The notes beneath the pieces were generated by a model. The model had not been told where the DNA came from. It did no database searches and was given only the letters and a program-made list of their open reading frames with translations. A DNA stretch of 64,000 bases. It comes from Infirmifilum lucidum (lineage in GTDB: Archaea; Thermoproteota; Thermoprotei; Thermofilales; Thermofilaceae). The stretch is taken from positions 620,001-684,000 of the forward strand of contig NZ_CP062310.1 in the NCBI RefSeq assembly GCF_014876775.1, written 5' to 3'. The translations under genes were made by a program, and so were the position numbers. Shown here piece by piece: positions 24,489 through 32,945 of the stretch. Each line of letters opens with the position of its first letter. The stretch's first letter is position 1.

Positions 24489-24964
24489 ACCCTTCCCCGC
24501 ACGGCCATTATAGAGTCGGCGCTATGGCCGTAGTAACCGAGAACGGTTCTCGTGCTGTGCCTGCCGAGCGTCACTATAAGACTTGGCCTTATAAGCTTTA
24601 GTTGTCTTAGGAGGAAGGGCAGGCAGGCTTGTATCTCCTCGTCATGGGGGTCTCTGTTCCCCGGGGGCCTACACTTCACCACGTTGGTTATGAATACATT
24701 CTCCCTGGGAATCCCATTTGACGTCAAAAGAGAGGTTAGCAGCTGGCCTGCCGCCCCCACAAAAGGCCTCCCCTGCTGATCCTCGTTGGAGCCTGGAGCT
24801 TCCCCAATGAATACTACGCGGCTACAGGGGTTACCCTCGCCTGGAACTGCATTAGTCCTGGACGCGTGGAGAGGACAGCGTCTACAAGCTCTTATTTCCT
24901 CTGCTATTTTCTCGAGCTCTTCATGTAGCCTTGTACACTCATTCGTAGAGTACGAGCTCTGCAT
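24311..24964 (-). CDS. uracil-DNA glycosylase, family 4, with PCNA-binding tail
   Basis: Removes uracil from DNA formed by cytosine deamination, frequent at high temperature. The 217-residue enzyme has motif 1 'GEAPGSNEDQQGRPFVG' (residues 54-70), four cysteines placed as the [4Fe-4S] ligands of family 4 (C27, C30, C98 and C114), and 'FPTLHPAAALYNPRL' as motif 2 with the substrate His. The C-terminus 'QSTLDEFF' (residues 209-216) fits the PIP-box consensus Q-x-x-L-x-x-F-F, which docks on the PCNA clamp. The N-terminal 26 nt overlap the dehydratase gene at 24939. Confidence 0.93.
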   Translation of the reverse strand: MQSSYSTNECTRLHEELEKIAEEIRACRRCPLHASRTNAVPGEGNPCSRVVFIGEAPGSNEDQQGRPFVGAAGQLLTSLLTSNGIPRENVFITNVVKCRPPGNRDPHDEEIQACLPFLLRQLKLIRPSLIVTLGRHSTRTVLGYYGHSADSIMAVRGRVYRIEAEWGELVVFPTLHPAAALYNPRLRTILEDDFKHIATVLQGKGSKGQSTLDEFFR

Positions 24965-25346
24965 GACTCCGCCCCACGCGGATCTCCGCGAGCGACCCTG
25001 GCCGGATCTTGCCTAGGCTCGCCTCGTCTATCCCCGTCATTGACGGAATACCCGATATTATGCACCCTATTATCACGACCTCGTCGGGCCTAACAGTAAC
25101 CACTCCTGCGGGGGCAACACCACGTTTAGCCATGCGCAGTAGGACATAGGAGCCAACAGTACTGCCCTTCGAGTGGGGGAAAACTAGGATTTTACCCGCC
25201 AATTTTTCCCCCTTCAGGGGGTGGGAGGGCTCGACTACCTCAGAAGTCTTTGGGTCGACGCCGCCAAAGAAGGTTATGGGCTCTCTGGACAGCAGTACTT
25301 GGCCTCTCGCGACACCCTCGGAAACAGGCCGGCCAGCAATCCTCAC
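24939..25346 (-). CDS. phosphomevalonate dehydratase, small subunit (AcnX swivel domain)
   Basis: With the large subunit this enzyme dehydrates 5-phosphomevalonate to trans-anhydromevalonate 5-phosphate in the archaeal mevalonate pathway. The 135-residue sequence matches the aconitase-X swivel (DUF126) pattern: 'GRPVSEGVARGQVLLSREP', 'ITFFGGVDP', 'LKGEKLAGKILVFPHSKGS', 'TVGSYVLLRMAKRG' and 'GIPSMTGID'. The 5' end of the coding region overlaps the end of the large subunit gene by 4 nt. The gene overlaps UDG by 26 nt downstream, making a three-gene operon. Confidence 0.9.
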   Translation of the reverse strand: MRIAGRPVSEGVARGQVLLSREPITFFGGVDPKTSEVVEPSHPLKGEKLAGKILVFPHSKGSTVGSYVLLRMAKRGVAPAGVVTVRPDEVVIIGCIISGIPSMTGIDEASLGKIRPGSLAEIRVGRSHAELVLYE

Positions 25347-26539
25347 TCCTCCTCACCGACTGCGTATGCTAGTGCCTCCCTCCGCGTTTTCAGCGCCACT
25401 CTATATCCTTGAGCCTTGAGGTAGAAGGCTGCTTTGCCAGAATCTGTCACGACTTCTTCTCCCGCGTAGCCGGAGAGGGGTGAGACAACCATACAAGTGT
25501 CTGCGAAAACGAACACATTTTTCTTCCTGAGCTTTTCTACGTACCCACCTATAGAGTCATAAACCTGCCTGCTAGTGTAAAGCATGACTCTCCGCTTGGC
25601 GGATCCTCTCTCCGAAAAGAAGCTAATTACGTCCAAGACCTCCTCTAGGGAGAGGTGGGGGCAGCCTAGCACGACGACCCCGTCGGATAAGTCGTCGCGG
25701 TACTCCTCGTGAACTTCTTTGACTAACACGGGGTCGATGGACACTTTCTCGACGCCAGTAGAGTCATAGCGCTCCGGCGAAACATTATCGATCAGGACTA
25801 GGCCCATTCCCCCTGTCGCCCCCGCAGCTGCTAGCAGGAGCTTTACGTCGCGCACATCCTCCCTCGTTAGGCCCAGTCCCTTGACAAGTGGCACTTTGTC
25901 TCCGGCAAGCTTGCCGATTAAGAGGCCGGCGACTTGATAGAGGCTCTTCTCTCTGATTATCTGGGACGCCTCGCGGAAGTCTATGACTAGTTGCGGCCTT
26001 CTGTTGGAGTCGAGATGTAAGCCGGCAAGCGGGGCTCTGCCAGAGATAGCCTCTAGGAGCGCGAGCGGCCCCCCATCCCTATTCGTGCGTGCCCCGATGA
26101 CGCTGTTCGCGTACAAGACGGCATTGCTCTCAGACCAGGCTACGTGATCTCCGAACTGGATGTTTTCGTATAGGTAGGGCGTGCATGTGAGGGTGGGTCT
26201 CACCCCCATATCCGAGAGAGCCTTAATAATCCTGAACTGTTTCTCCATAAAATCCCTAGAGACACCCATGTAAGGCCACAACACTGTGTCGAAACCGCCT
26301 GGGTTCATCGTCGCTGGTACACTTACGCGCGCGCCCCTGCGGGCGAGACCCTCGAGAAACTCTAGACCCTCGTCTCCAATGTTCTTGTATGATATGCCAG
26401 ATACGTGGGCGTGTTTTATCCTTACCAGGCGCTGAGCACCAGCAGCCTCGGCTACTCTTACTACGGCCTTGAGGGCGAGGGCCTTCGCTTCTCCATACTC
26501 CCCGTCGAGTATCTTTTCCTCTTCAGGTTCCAGGTACAT
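25343..26539 (-). CDS. phosphomevalonate dehydratase, large subunit (AcnX catalytic domain)
   Basis: A 398-residue aconitase-X catalytic subunit. Recognisable segments are 'KHAHVSGISYKNIGDEGLEF', 'PATMNPGGFDTVLWPYMGV', 'GDHVAWSESNAVLYANSV' and 'GARTNRDGGPLALLEAI'. Cysteines in 'TCTPYL', 'LGCPHLS' and 'DTCMVVSP' are placed as iron-sulfur ligands. It precedes the swivel subunit with a 4-nt overlap. HMG-CoA synthase and thiolase of the same pathway are at 47351-49564. Expected partner decarboxylase and kinases are not in the window. Confidence 0.92.
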   Translation of the reverse strand: MYLEPEEEKILDGEYGEAKALALKAVVRVAEAAGAQRLVRIKHAHVSGISYKNIGDEGLEFLEGLARRGARVSVPATMNPGGFDTVLWPYMGVSRDFMEKQFRIIKALSDMGVRPTLTCTPYLYENIQFGDHVAWSESNAVLYANSVIGARTNRDGGPLALLEAISGRAPLAGLHLDSNRRPQLVIDFREASQIIREKSLYQVAGLLIGKLAGDKVPLVKGLGLTREDVRDVKLLLAAAGATGGMGLVLIDNVSPERYDSTGVEKVSIDPVLVKEVHEEYRDDLSDGVVVLGCPHLSLEEVLDVISFFSERGSAKRRVMLYTSRQVYDSIGGYVEKLRKKNVFVFADTCMVVSPLSGYAGEEVVTDSGKAAFYLKAQGYRVALKTRREALAYAVGEEE

Positions 26540-26724
26540 TTAGCTTAAAAACAACACACAAGTATTTCAACTCATCCTCCGACAGCTTGGGCCGCGCCCG
26601 TGAACAGCATTAGCCAGAGGTAGCTCCTGCCCAAAGAGCACGGTTTGCATGAGCCTAATAGGATCGAGGGGTGTTGGAGAGATACCATTATAAAAGAGTC
26701 GTGCGAAAAGTTTCGAGAGCTTGC

Positions 26725-29487
26725 ATGACGGCGCCCAAGACCCGTGGCCTCCTCGTGCTCCTGTTCGCCCTGCTCTCACTGCACCTGCTAGTCGCTGGCT
26801 CCTCGCCATGGACTGCCTCTACTCTGTCATTTGATGGGTTCAGGGTGATTGCAACTGCAGTAAACCAGAACGGCACCCTTATAGCTGTAGCCTATGGGGA
26901 CAGCGTATATTACAGGCGCTTTGTAGACGTGTACACGCTGAACCTCACGGTACTCTACAGGCTACAACCGAGTAATTTCAGCGACGTGGCCCTGGCATTC
27001 CTCGATAACTCAACGCTTATCGTGACAGAGTATGTTATGGGCTCTGTTATCCCTTATTCCTACGTTCACTTGATTGACCTCAGGGGAGGAGTACACCTTA
27101 GGTCGCCGAAAATACCTGGGACAGACTTAACTGGCCTTAAGAAAGCAATTGCAACAGGTTCATACATATACTTACTGACAGAGAAGTACCTCGTGGGTTT
27201 CACGCGAGATCTAAACCAGAGAACATACCTCAAGACATTCCGGAACACTGGCTTACAAGTAGTACCGCTCGACGGCAAAGTTCTAGCTTTGTCTATAGAG
27301 ACACTCTGCCATATATGCCTTGAGCAGAACGAGAAGGTCATTACTCTGATCACGCCAGGAGGCGAAAAGAACTATACTCTCTACCATGTCCTATCACTGG
27401 TAAACCTCCCTAGCGGCAACATAGGCATAGTATACGATAACCTTATCGTCGAAGAAGTCACCCTCTCCGAGGCTGGAATAACGGCCATTACTAAGCTACA
27501 GCTCCCCATACTACTAGGAGCTACGTCCGAGCCGGACTACAAACTCCTTTACGGTTTATCAGTCAACGACCTTGAGATGAAGCTCGCAGTCTATAACCTC
27601 GCAAACAGGATCCTGAGGAGCTTCACCCTACCTCTACCCTACGCGAAGGGCGACAAGGTCGGGGTGAGAGTGTATGACAGCGGAACGTTTGCGGTGTGGA
27701 ACGGAAAAACTGTCGTCTTGGGCAATTTAAGCGGGGTGATGTACACCCTGGATGCCGGCTTTGCTGTCAGAGACGTCTACTACAGCAACAACAGGGCGTT
27801 TATTGTGGGTAGCGACCGCGTACTCGTCTTCCAGAGGGCGCCCTTGGACGAAAATTACACCCTTGTGCTCGACGTAGTCTCAGAGGACGGGGAGAAAGTA
27901 GACAACTTCACCCTGAAGATTAACGGTGAGACTATAGGAGTCTTCTCGGGATCGCTTAACTTGACGCTAAAGGGAGGCGTTTACAACATTACAGTCACGA
28001 CCCCGAACTACGTAGCCGTGACCTTCCCCCTCAACCTCACCAGCAACACTAGAAAGATCGTCACTCTACACCGGGTAAGGTACCCTCTCATCGTCCACGC
28101 CTCGACGACTGGAGGAGATCCAGCTGAAATCGTAGTATACCGGGGTAACGTGAGCCTAGCCCGCGGAGTGGGGTACCTCGAGGTACGCCTCCTACCGGGA
28201 AACTACACTGTAGTCGCTTCCTACGGTAACGTGACGCTGAGTAGGACGCTGAGCCTTAGTGGGAGGGAGGAGATAACTGTTGTGCTGAACGCTACGGCGT
28301 CGCAGCAAAAACCCAGTAGTCCTAGGCCTCCTGCCCCTACAGGGGAGAACAGCACTCTCACGGTAGTCGTGTATGGTGAGGAAACGTGTCCGGAGTGTAG
28401 ACGTACGAGAGAACTGCTCGGAAGAATAGTCGGGCAAGTCTATTTCAGGGACATTGCTAACCAGACATTCCTCCAGGAGTACGACTACCTGTATCAAATG
28501 GCATTCTCAGGATACCCGCGGATCGTCCCCCTAACTCTCGTCTTCAAGGGAAAGCTCCTCCACGCAGTTGTAGCAGGCTCCCTTGCCGAGCCGGACTGGC
28601 GTAGAATCCTGGGCTTGAAAACAAACGGTTCCACCCTGGTAGTGACAAGCCAGGGCGAGTGGATGTACCGTTCTCTCAACTCGACAGAGGCCTACCTTGT
28701 CGCAGTGAGGGGGTTCGCCCCAGCAAGTCCGGTCTATGCCCAGAAGCCCTCTGCGATCCTGCCTTTAGTCGTGGCACTAGCGGCTGCTGACTCGATTAAC
28801 CCTTGCACATTCATGGTCTTTGCTGCGCTAGTGATAGCGATTATGGGGTTCGCTGGGAGGAGGAAAGCTACTGTGGCCTCCGCCGCTTTTATCTCGGCAG
28901 TGTACATCTGCTACTTCTTGCTGGGCTTAGGCCTGATAAAGTTCATATCGTTCTTCAACTGGCTCAGGTACATTATTGCCGCGGCAGTAATAGCTGCAGG
29001 CGCATACTCGCTAGCCCAGTCGAGCATACTGTGGAGGGAAGGGTGCAGAGACACTTCCAATAGCCTAGGGGGAGCACCCTCCCTTATGGCCAGGCTCTAC
29101 AGTCTCTCCGCATCTATTTTCCAAAGGATTAATGAGGTTTCGCGTTCTCTTCTATCCAAGGCGCAGAAAGGTAGCGTTGTTACAGCATTTCTGGCCGGAG
29201 TCGTAGTTAGTTTCACATTGCTGCCCTGTAGCAGTGGCCCCTACCTGGTGGCAGCGTATATGCTTGCTGGAGAAGATACTATAGTGTCGCTTCTACTCCT
29301 AATGCTCTACAATGCAGTCTTCGTTCTACCCCTAGTCCTGATAGCCGCCGGCGTAATTGTCGGCGGGAGAATCCTCCTAATGGTAGACGTCGCCACTATC
29401 CGGATCAACGCTTTGCGAAGATGGACCGAGCTCGCGCTTGGCCTATTACTAATCCTCCTCGGGGTGTACATTATCCTCCACCACTAG
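26725..29487 (+). CDS. secreted propeller-thioredoxin-DsbD-like fusion protein
   Basis: A 920-residue exported thiol-redox protein. Order of parts: signal peptide ('GLLVLLFALLSLHLLVAGSS'); beta-propeller-like domain (about 30-390) with 'IETLCHICLEQNEKV', C195 and C198; two PEGA or carboxypeptidase-regulatory-like repeats (about 395-525); a Pro-rich linker; a thioredoxin/glutaredoxin-like domain with 'CPEC' (C555, C558); and a DsbD/CcdA-type membrane domain with conserved Cys in 'DSINPCTFM' (C694) and 'LLPCSSGPY' (C835). It would pass electrons from the cytoplasm to outside thiols. ATG 26725 lies about 34 nt after the TATA-like attataaaag and gives the same CxxC numbering as its paralogue at 42517; the frame extends to GTG 26671. 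Confidence 0.85.
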   Translation: MTAPKTRGLLVLLFALLSLHLLVAGSSPWTASTLSFDGFRVIATAVNQNGTLIAVAYGDSVYYRRFVDVYTLNLTVLYRLQPSNFSDVALAFLDNSTLIVTEYVMGSVIPYSYVHLIDLRGGVHLRSPKIPGTDLTGLKKAIATGSYIYLLTEKYLVGFTRDLNQRTYLKTFRNTGLQVVPLDGKVLALSIETLCHICLEQNEKVITLITPGGEKNYTLYHVLSLVNLPSGNIGIVYDNLIVEEVTLSEAGITAITKLQLPILLGATSEPDYKLLYGLSVNDLEMKLAVYNLANRILRSFTLPLPYAKGDKVGVRVYDSGTFAVWNGKTVVLGNLSGVMYTLDAGFAVRDVYYSNNRAFIVGSDRVLVFQRAPLDENYTLVLDVVSEDGEKVDNFTLKINGETIGVFSGSLNLTLKGGVYNITVTTPNYVAVTFPLNLTSNTRKIVTLHRVRYPLIVHASTTGGDPAEIVVYRGNVSLARGVGYLEVRLLPGNYTVVASYGNVTLSRTLSLSGREEITVVLNATASQQKPSSPRPPAPTGENSTLTVVVYGEETCPECRRTRELLGRIVGQVYFRDIANQTFLQEYDYLYQMAFSGYPRIVPLTLVFKGKLLHAVVAGSLAEPDWRRILGLKTNGSTLVVTSQGEWMYRSLNSTEAYLVAVRGFAPASPVYAQKPSAILPLVVALAAADSINPCTFMVFAALVIAIMGFAGRRKATVASAAFISAVYICYFLLGLGLIKFISFFNWLRYIIAAAVIAAGAYSLAQSSILWREGCRDTSNSLGGAPSLMARLYSLSASIFQRINEVSRSLLSKAQKGSVVTAFLAGVVVSFTLLPCSSGPYLVAAYMLAGEDTIVSLLLLMLYNAVFVLPLVLIAAGVIVGGRILLMVDVATIRINALRRWTELALGLLLILLGVYIILHH

Positions 29488-29531
29488 CCTCTCTAGGTCT
29501 TAGGGGGCGCGTGAAAGTTCAGGAAGATCCG

Positions 29532-30449
29532 CTATGGCTTCATTAGTGTGAGGGGGGTGAGATAAGCCTCTGCAAGGAGGAAACCCGCAGACACTATGGA
29601 GAGCTGTAGCGCGGAGTGGATCAAACCTGCCGAGGCTCTACCGTGTTTCAGCTTCCCCGCGATTAATCCCCCGGAGAAGGCTGTCATTGCTCCAGAGTAC
29701 AGCATGATCGTCTCGTACAGCCGGGGGTCTAGCGCGCCGAAAAAGCCTCCCGTTCTCTGGATCGCGCCCAAAGGAATGACGAAGACATAGAGAATCGTCA
29801 GCGCCAGGACTAGGTAAATTATCGTCGAGGCATAGACCGTTATGACGTGGGGATTAATTGTCGTGGACTTCTCCTCGTCGTAACTCCTAAGAGCCGCAAA
29901 TATCTCCGCCGCTGACTCCAGCACGTCTATTACCCTGCCGCCGCTCTCGTTTGCAGTTATGAGGATGGTGACTGCTTTCTCCACGTTCGCATCCCTGATC
30001 CTCTCGGGGATCCTTCTTAGCGCCTGGCCTAGGGGCTCTCCCAATTCTACGTGTACAAGAGCCCTCTTTACCTCGGCGCTGAGGGATCCTGGCATTGTCT
30101 CCGTCACCGAGCGTAGTGCTCCGTGGAACGTTAACCCTGACCTCACAGCCTCTGCGAGAGACTTGAAGAAGTGCGGGAGCACCTGCGTTATCCTTGCAAC
30201 GTATAGTCTGTTGAGAGAGTCGACCACGGCGTAGGGAAGGAACAGCAGGACTATAGACGCAAGTAGTAAGACGTTGACCCGCGTAGAGGTAACTATCACC
30301 AGAGCCCCTCCAACTACCTTCAGGCTTGAGAGCAGCTCGCCACGTAGTCCCGTGAGGACGAGGAGCACCGGTATTGAGGCCAGCGCGAGTCCGAGGGAGA
30401 AGAGGAGAAACAGCCGCCTGGAGTCTAGTTGCAGGTAGGGCATACTCAA
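29532..30449 (-). CDS. type II/IV secretion membrane protein (TadC-like, T2SSF domain)
   Basis: A 305-residue inner-membrane platform protein of a type IV pilus-like machine. The central T2SSF domain is seen as 'LPHFFKSLAEAVRSGLTFHG', 'RALVHVELGEPLGQALRRIP' and 'TANESGGRVIDVLESAAEIF'. Several membrane helices flank it ('FLLFSLGLALASIPVLLVL', 'STIIYLVLALTILYVFVI' and two at the C-terminus). It is the last gene of the ATPase-TadB-TadC operon and overlaps the preceding gene by 4 nt. Confidence 0.85.
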   Translation of the reverse strand: MSMPYLQLDSRRLFLLFSLGLALASIPVLLVLTGLRGELLSSLKVVGGALVIVTSTRVNVLLLASIVLLFLPYAVVDSLNRLYVARITQVLPHFFKSLAEAVRSGLTFHGALRSVTETMPGSLSAEVKRALVHVELGEPLGQALRRIPERIRDANVEKAVTILITANESGGRVIDVLESAAEIFAALRSYDEEKSTTINPHVITVYASTIIYLVLALTILYVFVIPLGAIQRTGGFFGALDPRLYETIMLYSGAMTAFSGGLIAGKLKHGRASAGLIHSALQLSIVSAGFLLAEAYLTPLTLMKP

Positions 30450-31291
30450 ACCCTCGACATCAGGCCGTCTATGGCGATGTAGATTCCTAGAGCGGAGAAC
30501 GGGATGACAATAAATGTCAGGACGAGGATCAATATGTCGGGTGAAAGCCCGAGGACACCTCCGCCGAGTACATTCATAACTATCAGCATTGTTATGAACA
30601 TGAGTGGTGCGGCGACCATCATCGTGGTATACACTTCTGCTAGCATAGAGAGAGTGTTCACGAGACTACGCAATCTTTGAGTCTTCTCGTCTAGCATCAG
30701 CTTAGCGTAGTGCATAAGAACGCTCTTTAAATCGCCGCTAGTAGCGTATGCCTCCCTAAGTGCTAGGATGAACGACGACAAGAGCGCACTTGGCGAGCGG
30801 GACGCCAGCCTAGCCAGAGCAGTTAGAGTGTCAAGGCCAAGAGCCTTGATGTCTCTTAGCGTTAGGAAGAGCTCTCTGCGCAACTCCCTATTTGTCTCGT
30901 AGACAGCAACTCTCTCTAGTAGTCTCTCCAACCCCATACCGGAGGAGGCAAGAGAGGCCATGTACGCCACGGTGAACGGCAAGTCCTTCTCGATGCTTAC
31001 GCGGCGGGAGTAGGTTCTATAGACCGGGTAGTATAGGGCGAGCCCTGTGAATATGGCGGTGGTAGCAAAAGTGAGGAGGAGGGATGCGGGCAGCGCTAGG
31101 AGAGGGTTCATATTGAAGAGAGAAACGTGGATAAGCGTGAGGACTACGGCAGAAGTAATTAGCAAGAGCACGAGCGCTCTCGCAACGTTGAGAATATACG
31201 TTTCGAATGGGTCGTTGAAGCCTGCCCTCTCGTAGTACTGCCTAAAAGGCTCAGCGAGTTGCAGGAATCTAGCCGTGAGCGATTCGATCAC
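30446..31291 (-). CDS. type II/IV secretion membrane protein (TadB/FlaJ-like)
   Basis: A 281-residue membrane protein with the second T2SSF domain of this machine: 'DLPFTVAYMASLASSGMGLE', 'LALREAYATSGDLKSVLMHY' and 'LMLDEKTQRLRSLVNTL'. Membrane segments lie near residues 35-85 and at the C-terminus ('LMFITMLIVMNVLGGG', 'ILVLTFIVIPFSALGIYIAI'). Two separate T2SSF proteins plus one ATPase is the archaeal pilus or Tad layout. It begins 12 nt after the ATPase gene. Confidence 0.85.
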   Translation of the reverse strand: MIESLTARFLQLAEPFRQYYERAGFNDPFETYILNVARALVLLLITSAVVLTLIHVSLFNMNPLLALPASLLLTFATTAIFTGLALYYPVYRTYSRRVSIEKDLPFTVAYMASLASSGMGLERLLERVAVYETNRELRRELFLTLRDIKALGLDTLTALARLASRSPSALLSSFILALREAYATSGDLKSVLMHYAKLMLDEKTQRLRSLVNTLSMLAEVYTTMMVAAPLMFITMLIVMNVLGGGVLGLSPDILILVLTFIVIPFSALGIYIAIDGLMSRV

Positions 31292-31303
31292 GAGACAACC
31301 ACC

Positions 31304-32827
31304 TCATGCCTCTCTCGCTCGCACATAGTAGCCGCTCATCAGCAGGTGGAGCGTCTGCTCGGGGTTCTTGTAGTAGTCTCTTATAACCTGGCTTATTCTC
31401 TCATAAGACGTTATACCTGCCTTAGCCATGTACTCGATGACGGAGACTCTCCTCTCTAGCTCCTTCTGGATCTCGCCGAGAGTGGTGAACTTCTCCTCTG
31501 CTATCCTCTTTAGGTGCTCGCTCTCCGAGACCCACTCGGCTCTGTCGAGCACTGGGTTTATCCTAAAGACTTCGCGCGTGGCGACGGTGTTCCTTGCTTC
31601 ATCAACATCCAGCAACTCCTGAACGCTCACGACGCGTCTAACCACCTTCTCGCCTATCTTAAGTCTCCTCACTAGGATGACGACATTCATCATGGGAATT
31701 AGGAAGAGCGGCACGTTCATCGGTGGAGAGACTAGTCTCTTCACGGCATAGTCTACGTTTTCGGCGTGCAGGGTGCACATGCCGGCGTGGCCTGTTGCTA
31801 TTGCCTGGAATAGCGTGAAGGCTTCTTCACCCCTCACCTCGCCGATTATTACGTAGTCTGGCCTCATCCTCATTGCACTCTTGAGTAGATCGAAGAGGTC
31901 TACGTTCCTAACCCACTCTTCGTAGCTAGGCCTTGTAACCAGCGGAACCCAGTTCTCGTGCGGTAAGCGTAGCTCGGGTGTGTCCTCGATGGTCACGACT
32001 TTTGCTTCGGGGCGAATGAATGTAGCGACGGCGTTCAGGGTCGTGGTCTTCCCGCTTGCTGTTGCACCAACAATCATCACGCTTCTATTATTCTCGATGA
32101 GGTACCAGAGGTATGCCGCTAGCTGCGGCGAAATAGTCCCCATGTTCACCAGGTCTATAAGGGAAAAGGGGATCTCCCTGAACTTCCTGATCGTGAAAGT
32201 TCCGCCCCGCCTCGAGACCTCGTCCAGAGTTACGTGGAGCCGGTATCCCATGGGAAGTGCTCCCTCGACTATCGGTTGGGCTATAGAGACTTGCTTGCCA
32301 GCCCTATAAGTGAGCTTCAGTATCAGGCTCGTAAGCTCCTCGGGATCGCTGAAAACTATGTTCGTGGGTATAGACTCGTACCGCCGGTGCCAGACGTACA
32401 CAGGCGCCCCAAGCCCGTCGCACGAAATGTCCTCGATTTCCTTGTCCTTTAGGAGCGCGTCTATGCGGCCATACCCTATGGTGTCTCGTTTTATGTAGTA
32501 CAGGTATTTCTCGAGAGACTCGCCCGGAGCCTCTATCTTGTACCGCTTGATAACGCGCCTAACTTCTTCTTCGAGAAAAGCCTCTGGTTCGGATGTCAGT
32601 CTTTGGAGGGCCCTGTCAAGCCGCTCCGTAGATGAGAGCAAGAGGATCCTCTTGACTCTTTCAAGAACCCTGATATCCTCGAGGGTGAGAGGTGGTTCTA
32701 GCAGGCGGTACTCGATACCCCCGTCGCGCCTCCTAACTATTAGGGCATACGCAAACGGTGGAGATATCTCGTAGAATTCGAGGAGAACCTCTCCCCCGTC
32801 TACCCTGGCATTACGTTGTATCTCCAT
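31304..32827 (-). CDS. type IV pilus/secretion system ATPase (GspE/FlaI family)
   Basis: A 507-residue hexameric ATPase that powers pilin assembly. It has an N-terminal domain with 'YYIKRDTIGYGRIDALLKDK' and 'EIEDISCDGLGAPVYV', Walker A 'IVGATASGKTTTLNAVATFI', Asp box 'VVTIEDTPELRLPHENWVP', Walker B 'PDYVIIGEVRGEEAF' and His box 'ATGHAGMCTLHAE'. The C-terminal tail after residue 430 is helical. It is followed by two T2SSF proteins. No pilin gene lies nearby, so whether it builds adhesion pili or an archaellum cannot be told; the lack of fla accessory genes favours pili. Confidence 0.93.
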   Translation of the reverse strand: MEIQRNARVDGGEVLLEFYEISPPFAYALIVRRRDGGIEYRLLEPPLTLEDIRVLERVKRILLLSSTERLDRALQRLTSEPEAFLEEEVRRVIKRYKIEAPGESLEKYLYYIKRDTIGYGRIDALLKDKEIEDISCDGLGAPVYVWHRRYESIPTNIVFSDPEELTSLILKLTYRAGKQVSIAQPIVEGALPMGYRLHVTLDEVSRRGGTFTIRKFREIPFSLIDLVNMGTISPQLAAYLWYLIENNRSVMIVGATASGKTTTLNAVATFIRPEAKVVTIEDTPELRLPHENWVPLVTRPSYEEWVRNVDLFDLLKSAMRMRPDYVIIGEVRGEEAFTLFQAIATGHAGMCTLHAENVDYAVKRLVSPPMNVPLFLIPMMNVVILVRRLKIGEKVVRRVVSVQELLDVDEARNTVATREVFRINPVLDRAEWVSESEHLKRIAEEKFTTLGEIQKELERRVSVIEYMAKAGITSYERISQVIRDYYKNPEQTLHLLMSGYYVRAREA

Positions 32828-32945
32828 GGATCCCCTCTATGTTAATTCTGTAGGATGATCCTCAAATAAAAAAATAGTGCCTCCTAATTATTCGCAAAAG
32901 AAAAGAATATACTGGCTTCTAGCGTTTAAAAATTAGAAATTGACT

